Part shown: piece by piece, positions 59,926 through 64,000 of the stretch
Position numbering within the stretch: position 1 is the stretch's first letter
How the letters are laid out: each line of letters opens with the position of its first letter
NCBI GenBank assembly: GCA_050263095.1
Contig: JBLNEW010000080.1
Location: forward strand, 1 to 64,000
Direction of reading: 5' to 3'
From: FEB-35 sp050263095
GTDB taxonomy: Bacteria > Desulfobacterota > Deferrimicrobia > Deferrimicrobiales > Deferrimicrobiaceae
DNA length: 64,000 nt
Notes under the pieces: model-generated
Seen by the model: the letters and a program-made list of their open reading frames with translations, nothing else
The model's database searches: none
What the model was told of the DNA's origin: nothing
Made by a program: the position numbers and the translations under genes

Positions 59926-60708
59926 ATGTTGAAATGTTTTCGAATCTGCGGCGCCCTGCTGCTCGCTGCCCTGCTTTGGGCCTCGGCCGCCTTCGGGTGG
60001 TCGTTCGGCGTGTGCGGCGACAGCCGGGACGACAGGTACGGGATCTTCCCGCGCATCCTGTCGGAGGTCGGAGACTCCGACATGGAGTTCCTCCTGCACA
60101 CGGGGGACCTGGTGCGGCCCGGGGGGACGAGGTCGTGGAACACGTTCAAGGCAAAGACGGCGAATTTCCGGAAACCGCTGTACGTGGTGATCGGGAACCA
60201 CGAGATACGTGGAGCCACCCCGGATGATTTCGCGCGATTTTTCGGACTGCGATCGACCTCCTACGCCTTCACGCACAATGACGCAAGGTTCATAGTCGTC
60301 GACAACGCCGGCGGCACGATCCCGGACTCCCGCCTGGACTGGCTGAGCAGGGAGCTTGCCGCCCATCCCAAGGGCAAGAAGGGAATAGCCCGCATCGTCG
60401 TGGCGATGCACTTCCCCCCGCAGACGGACAACATTTTCCCCCACGGCACGAAGAGGGACTACGGAGAACGGAGCGTGAGGCTCCTCAAGATACTGCTGCG
60501 GCACAAGGTCGACCTGGTCCTTTGCAGCCACGAGCACATGCACGCCGTGGACGACTGGAGCGGGATAAAGGTGATCGTTTCGGGCGGCGCGGGCGCGCCG
60601 CTGATCCCCTTCCAGAAGTACGGCTACTACAGGATCGACGTCACGCAGGAAGGGATCCGGGAGAAGTTCATCCAGGTGAAGCCCGCCCCCTCCCCGCCGT
60701 CGAAATGA
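59926..60708 (+). CDS. Exported calcineurin-like metallophosphoesterase
   Basis: A 260-residue periplasmic phosphoesterase with signal peptide MLKCFRICGALLLAALLWASAAFG. Metal motifs: FGVCGDSRDDRYG (Asp; GDSR in place of DxH), LLHTGDLVRPGG, GNHE, VAMHFPPQ and LCSHEHMHAV. TATAAT at 59888-59893 is a probable -10. It likely hydrolyses a phosphate ester in the periplasm; the exact substrate is unknown. It is convergent with the NrfD operon and a terminator hairpin lies just beyond. Confidence 0.9.
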   Translation: MLKCFRICGALLLAALLWASAAFGWSFGVCGDSRDDRYGIFPRILSEVGDSDMEFLLHTGDLVRPGGTRSWNTFKAKTANFRKPLYVVIGNHEIRGATPDDFARFFGLRSTSYAFTHNDARFIVVDNAGGTIPDSRLDWLSRELAAHPKGKKGIARIVVAMHFPPQTDNIFPHGTKRDYGERSVRLLKILLRHKVDLVLCSHEHMHAVDDWSGIKVIVSGGAGAPLIPFQKYGYYRIDVTQEGIREKFIQVKPAPSPPSK

Positions 60709-60739
60709 AAAAAGGGCGCCGGAAACGGATCCGGCGCCC
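60708..60739 (-). terminator. Rho-independent terminator of the cytochrome/NrfD operon
   Basis: GGGCGCCGGA pairs with TCCGGCGCCC over 10 bp around a 6-base loop; on the minus strand TTTTTT follows. It lies 29 bp past the nrfD-like stop and adjoins the metallophosphoesterase stop, so it may act in both directions. Confidence 0.85.
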
Positions 60740-60767
60740 CGAAAGACGTCCCGCTGTCCGCCCGGCA

Positions 60768-62027
60768 TCACGCCCCCGGCGCGGGCAGGCCTCCCATCGA
60801 TTCCCCTTTCGGTTCCTTCCCTTCCTCCCTCATCTCCTTCCACGGCGGCAGGATCTTCAGGAGGACCGTCAGGATGACCAGCGGCAGCAGCAGCAGAACG
60901 AATGCGTATAGGAGCCCTTCGAGTCCCCCGATCTCCATCTTGTAGGTCGTAAGTCCCCGGAAGCTCTTCGAGAACATCTGGCCTCCGATGACGACGTTCC
61001 AGCGCGTGGAGAAAATGCCGAACTGAATAAGGAGCACGGATATGAAGTAGACCATCTTCCGCAGATCCTCGTTCAGGCTGAACCGCTTCTTGAATATCTT
61101 CGTTACGCTGATCATCGTAAGGGGCAGTATCATGCCGAGCAGCAGCTGGAGGATTACCAGGCTCATGAAGAGCTTGCTCATGACCATCTCGGACAGGATC
61201 TTTATCTCCTCCTCGCTCTGGTATATGCGGTGCAGGAAGTCGACGAACTCGAGGGAGAAGTCGACTATGACCGCGTAAAAGAGGAAGTCGATCGCCTTGT
61301 CCACGCACTTCATGTTGATCTTCCCGCCCGTCAGCGGCGTTATCACCATGTAGAAGAAGATCACTAGCGCGACCCCCGACACGATCGCGGAGAACAGGAA
61401 CACGATAGGTATGAGCACCGAGCTCCACCAGGGATTCGCCTTGACCGAACCGAATATGAATCCCACGTACCCGTGGAGGAGGAACGCCGAAGGGATCCCT
61501 ATGATCGTGATCGTCTTGAGGGCCTTGTGGTCGAACTCCACCCCCTTCTCGCTCGTGTCGCGCGAGAAGAGCGAGAGGACCTTGTGAATCCACTTCATGA
61601 CGCCGGACTCCTGCCCGGCCCACGCGATCAGGTCGGTCCGGTAGACGAACCAGATCTCGAGGAGAAGGACTGCCATGAGGTACCAGGCATATACGAACCC
61701 GAACATCGCCATCGCGGAGGAAGTCTGCGGGGTCAGGAACATCTCGTAGCTCCGTTCGGGGTGCCCGAGGTGCGACAGCAGGGGCAGCGGGGCCACAAGC
61801 AGGTACGACAAGGCGGTCAGCAGCGACAGGCGGTAGAGCGGCTGGACCTCCTTGACGTTGAACACCTTCACGAGCGAAGCCAGGATGAACGCCCCGGCGA
61901 CGACGCCCGTGATATATGGATAGATCACGATCAGCATCCCCCAGTGGACCTCTATCTCGTTCGGGTAGATGAATCCCTGGATCTGGGGGAGAAGCTCGTA
62001 GAACGTCTTCATGAGTTCGTGGCTCAT
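60768..62027 (-). CDS. NrfD/PsrC-family integral membrane subunit
   Basis: A 419-residue protein of the NrfD family (QrcD/ActC/PsrC) with 9 to 10 helices, which should bind quinol or quinone in the membrane. It has no cofactor ligands. Seen: PNEIEVHWGMLIVIYPYITGVVAGAFILASLVKVF and PLLSHLGHPERSYEMF, the latter typical of the family's first quinone-site loop. Its ATG overlaps the stop of the Fe-S subunit gene (ATGA). The C-terminal tail is rich in Glu, Lys and Gly. Confidence 0.93.
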   Translation of the reverse strand: MSHELMKTFYELLPQIQGFIYPNEIEVHWGMLIVIYPYITGVVAGAFILASLVKVFNVKEVQPLYRLSLLTALSYLLVAPLPLLSHLGHPERSYEMFLTPQTSSAMAMFGFVYAWYLMAVLLLEIWFVYRTDLIAWAGQESGVMKWIHKVLSLFSRDTSEKGVEFDHKALKTITIIGIPSAFLLHGYVGFIFGSVKANPWWSSVLIPIVFLFSAIVSGVALVIFFYMVITPLTGGKINMKCVDKAIDFLFYAVIVDFSLEFVDFLHRIYQSEEEIKILSEMVMSKLFMSLVILQLLLGMILPLTMISVTKIFKKRFSLNEDLRKMVYFISVLLIQFGIFSTRWNVVIGGQMFSKSFRGLTTYKMEIGGLEGLLYAFVLLLLPLVILTVLLKILPPWKEMREEGKEPKGESMGGLPAPGA

Positions 62028-62773
62028 CGGACCTCTCCGTCAAGGCTCGCGTAGTAGACTTTCGGCTCCGTGTTGAGCCCGGGCTTGAGCACGTGTATCT
62101 TGTTCATCCGCCGGAACCGGGCCAGGGGGCTCGCGCCGCTGTTGACGTCCCCGAAGATCCGCGCCTGCGTGGGGCAGACCTCCACGCATGCGGGAAGCAG
62201 GTCCTGGGAGATCCGGTGGTAGCAGAAAGTGCACTTGTCGGCGGTGTGGGTCCTGGGATTCAGGAACCTGGCGCCGTAGGGGCACGCCTGTATGCAGTAC
62301 CGGCATCCTACGCACGTCTTGTCGTTGACCAGGACGACGCCGTCGTCGGTCTGGAACGTCGCCCCCACGGGGCAGACCTGGACGCAGGGGGGATCCGCGC
62401 ACTGGTTGCAGAGCTTCGGGACGAAGAAGCTCCTCAGGATCTCCTTGTCGGGCGTCGACTCGGGAATCCCTTCTGGCTTTGTTTCGACGGTCCGCACGGT
62501 GACTTCTCCGTTCTTCCGGATGACGTAGCGCTCGACCCATGTCCGGAAGTAGAACGGCTCCCGGGGGACGTTGTTTTCGGTCTTGCACGCATCGACGCAG
62601 CGGGTGCAGCCTATGCACTTGTCGACGGAGACCCCGAATCCGTACCATTTCCCCTTCCGCGGGGCCTCCTTGGTGAAGGCAAACGACGGCAGGGCCTTGA
62701 ACATCCCCCCGATCGCGCTCCCGGAGATCAAGAACGCCAGGACATCACGCAGGAATTTTCGTCTGCCGTTCAT
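62024..62773 (-). CDS. Tat-exported 4Fe-4S ferredoxin-like subunit
   Basis: A 249-residue electron-transfer subunit of the NrfC/DmsB type. A Tat signal (MNGRRKFLRDVLAFLISGSAIGG) with RRKFL precedes four cysteine clusters: CIGCTRCVDAC; CNQCADPPCVQVCP; CVGCRYCIQACP; and CTFCYHRISQDLLPACVEVCP. That is the full set for four [4Fe-4S] clusters. It would pass electrons between the octaheme cytochrome and the NrfD subunit on the periplasmic face. Start at 62773 overlaps the cytochrome stop (TAATG). Confidence 0.94.
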   Translation of the reverse strand: MNGRRKFLRDVLAFLISGSAIGGMFKALPSFAFTKEAPRKGKWYGFGVSVDKCIGCTRCVDACKTENNVPREPFYFRTWVERYVIRKNGEVTVRTVETKPEGIPESTPDKEILRSFFVPKLCNQCADPPCVQVCPVGATFQTDDGVVLVNDKTCVGCRYCIQACPYGARFLNPRTHTADKCTFCYHRISQDLLPACVEVCPTQARIFGDVNSGASPLARFRRMNKIHVLKPGLNTEPKVYYASLDGEVR

Positions 62774-63528
62774 TATTCCACCTCCGGCGAATGCGGATAA
62801 TGGCATTGCCAGCACACGTATTTCTCCCCGTGCACGGAAATGTCGATCTTCGGCGCGTTTTTCGCCAGCTTGTCCCTGGCGTCCTTGGCGTGGCACTTCC
62901 CGCAGAACTCCCGGTTTTGAGGCTTCGACGGCTTTACGCTCCGCGGGGCGATCTTGTGCTGCTGCGGCGCCTTGTGGCAGGTCGTGCATTCCAGCTGGAC
63001 GTGGTGGGATACCGCCTTCGTCCTGGCGATCTCCCCGTGGCAAGCCGAGCACTCCTTCGGCGCGACCGGCGGCTTCGGGTCGTGGGGATTGTGGCAGCTC
63101 GCGCACGGCTTAAGCGGGTTGTGCGCCACGGGGTTTATCTGCGGGAAACCCCTCGGCCTGGAAGGGTTGTAGGCGTGGCACAGCGGGCAGAACAGCCTCT
63201 CCTGCGGAATGACCGGCTTGACCTTGTCGGGGTCCTCGGTGTGCGCCTTGGCGGGACCGTGGCACGTCTCGCAGGAAAGGTCCTTGTGGTAGCCCGTCTT
63301 CTTCGTCTCGTAGAGCTTGTCGTGGCATTCCGCGCATGCGTGGAAACCGGCGTACCGGACCGGTTTGGCCTGCTCGTTCTTGATCGCGTCCGCCCACTGG
63401 ATCTTCACGTCCTTCATGTGTTTGGGGATAAGCACGATCACGACGAACGCACCCACGATGGCCAGTCCCGCGAAGACAACCAGCAGTCTCACGAGGGCGT
63501 CCGGCCATTTTTCCAGAAATTTTTTCAT
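62773..63528 (-). CDS. Octaheme c-type cytochrome, membrane-anchored
   Basis: A 251-residue protein with one N-terminal membrane anchor (RLLVVFAGLAIVGAFVVIVLIPK) and eight CxxCH motifs: CAECH, CETCH, CPLCH, CASCH, CSACH, CTTCH, CGKCH and CWQCH. It resembles QrcA, ActA and NapC-type cytochromes by context rather than close identity. It is the first gene of the operon. AAGGAGG lies eight bases before the ATG. Electrons probably pass between the quinone pool (NrfD) and periplasmic carriers. Confidence 0.93.
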   Translation of the reverse strand: MKKFLEKWPDALVRLLVVFAGLAIVGAFVVIVLIPKHMKDVKIQWADAIKNEQAKPVRYAGFHACAECHDKLYETKKTGYHKDLSCETCHGPAKAHTEDPDKVKPVIPQERLFCPLCHAYNPSRPRGFPQINPVAHNPLKPCASCHNPHDPKPPVAPKECSACHGEIARTKAVSHHVQLECTTCHKAPQQHKIAPRSVKPSKPQNREFCGKCHAKDARDKLAKNAPKIDISVHGEKYVCWQCHYPHSPEVE

Positions 63529-63778
63529 CGAACGCTATTCCTCCTTGTAGCCGTGAAAGAAGAAAGCGGACCTGGCGGGATTGCCCGAAGGTGCTGCAGT
63601 TCCTCGAATTGCACAGGCTCTACGCTGCCCTTCGCCCAACCGCCCCCCGCGGTGTTCCTGGGCCAGGGCCGGAAGCCGCAAGTCGCCCCGATGGCCTGAT
63701 GCCGGGCCGAAAAAAGGATACCCTTCTTCGGACGTTTGGCTGCCTGTGGATCGCTTGCGCACGGCCCAAAACGACCGA

Positions 63779-63807
63779 ATATTACCCGGAAACCCTGTAA
63801 GTGTCAA
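63779..63807 (-). promoter_or_regulatory. Sigma-70 promoter of the cytochrome/Fe-S/NrfD operon
   Basis: Minus strand TTGACA (63802-63807), 17-base spacer and TAATAT (63779-63784), close to consensus. It would start near 63772, leaving a leader of about 240 nt before the ATG at 63528. The 63529-63886 gap holds no gene I can support. Confidence 0.8.
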
Positions 63808-63886
63808 TTGAAATGAGGCGCTCCGCGCCGGCCGCCGCGACGCTTCCCGGCTGCATCGCGGACCGACCGCGGGTGAGGGTCGTCCG

Positions 63887-64000
63887 TCACCTCGCTCTGA
63901 TCCTGTCCGCCGTCAGGATCCCGTTCGACACGCTCCCTTCCGCCTCGACATGCGCGTTCGGGAACACATTCTGCACCCCTTCCGTGGCGGCGTTCGTCCG
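63887..64000 (-). CDS. C-terminal end of a DUF5666-like protein (partial)
   Basis: Only 37 residues are inside the window, read to a TGA at 63887-63889. The end (TEGVQNVFPNAHVEAEGS, then VSNGILTADRIRAR) follows the pattern VEVEG..xNGVLTAxKI of the OB-like DUF5666 repeats found in exported proteins. The upstream part is beyond the right edge. Function unknown. It ends 80 bp before the promoter of the cytochrome operon. Confidence 0.55.
   Translation of the reverse strand, partial: RTNAATEGVQNVFPNAHVEAEGSVSNGILTADRIRAR

Noticed and set aside
63529..63772. GEMM (c-di-GMP/cGAMP) riboswitch in the leader of the octaheme cytochrome operon
   Set aside because: Such switches often precede cytochrome genes in Geobacter. 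However, the conserved GGGACGCAAAGCC-type core and tetraloop receptor are not found; only a short CACAGGC..CAAAC-like resemblance exists.
63535..63807. Open frame of 90 codons upstream of the octaheme gene
   Set aside because: It begins at or before the predicted promoter, has no ribosome site, and its composition (Arg, Gly, Pro) is that of non-coding GC-rich DNA.

Overview
The window is a high-GC, densely packed bacterial chromosome segment. Gene content points to a Gram-negative anaerobe or microaerophile of the deltaproteobacterial type (Desulfobacterota/Desulfuromonadales-like): a Tad pilus locus, a MucR/Ros-type zinc regulator, sigma-54 regulators, a lipid A aminoarabinose operon, a multiheme cytochrome/Fe-S/NrfD quinol module and family III CoA-transferases with a Liv-type importer. 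The lineage is an inference from gene content; no rRNA or tRNA gene was seen. No phage, insertion sequence, CRISPR array or tRNA was recognised.

Layout. 1-9552 (minus): a Tad/Flp pilus operon reading from two small pilins (8897-9058 and 8683-8859) through tadE, cpaB, cpaC, a tadG-like gene, cpaE, cpaF, tadB and tadC to an N-terminal fragment of a probable ATPase at the left edge. 9553-25453: mixed housekeeping and envelope genes (SRPBCC protein, purine permease, HAD phosphatase, glgX, a large hybrid sensor kinase, a penicillin-acylase lipoprotein with an unknown partner, an outer-membrane protein with a TlpA thioredoxin, a CPA2 antiporter). 25727-33443 (minus): a catabolic-looking operon of MaoC hydratase, Liv substrate-binding protein, a fused LivH-LivM permease, LivG, LivF and two family III CoA-transferases. 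It has a clear sigma-54 promoter, a 34-bp perfect palindrome upstream, and a sigma-54 activator encoded next to it (33895-35625).

35673-46078: thioesterase, YbaK-type deacylase, a sigma-54 two-component system, superoxide dismutase, MucR-type regulator, SixA phosphatase, Nudix hydrolase, MFS exporter and a MEDS-GAF-PAS sensor. 46057-53712 (minus): a nitronate-monooxygenase-like flavoprotein, then the arn operon (arnT-arnB-arnC-split arnA-arnD). In it the two ArnA activities are separate genes and most junctions are 4-bp start/stop overlaps. 53837-60708 (plus): cytochrome P460, PPC-domain protein, metallo-beta-lactamase-fold protein, glycine-zipper lipoprotein, glgB, MFS transporter and metallophosphoesterase. 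60768-63528 (minus): NrfD membrane subunit, Tat-exported ferredoxin-like subunit and an octaheme cytochrome c, behind a strong sigma-70 promoter with a leader of about 240 nt. A DUF5666-like C-terminus runs off the right edge.

Most notable: the sigma-54-controlled uptake and CoA-activation operon with its palindrome and fused permease; a dispersed inverted-repeat element present in two copies (about 33756-33865 and 36909-37057); the split arnA; and a possible regulatory hairpin between the pilin genes and the rest of the tad operon.
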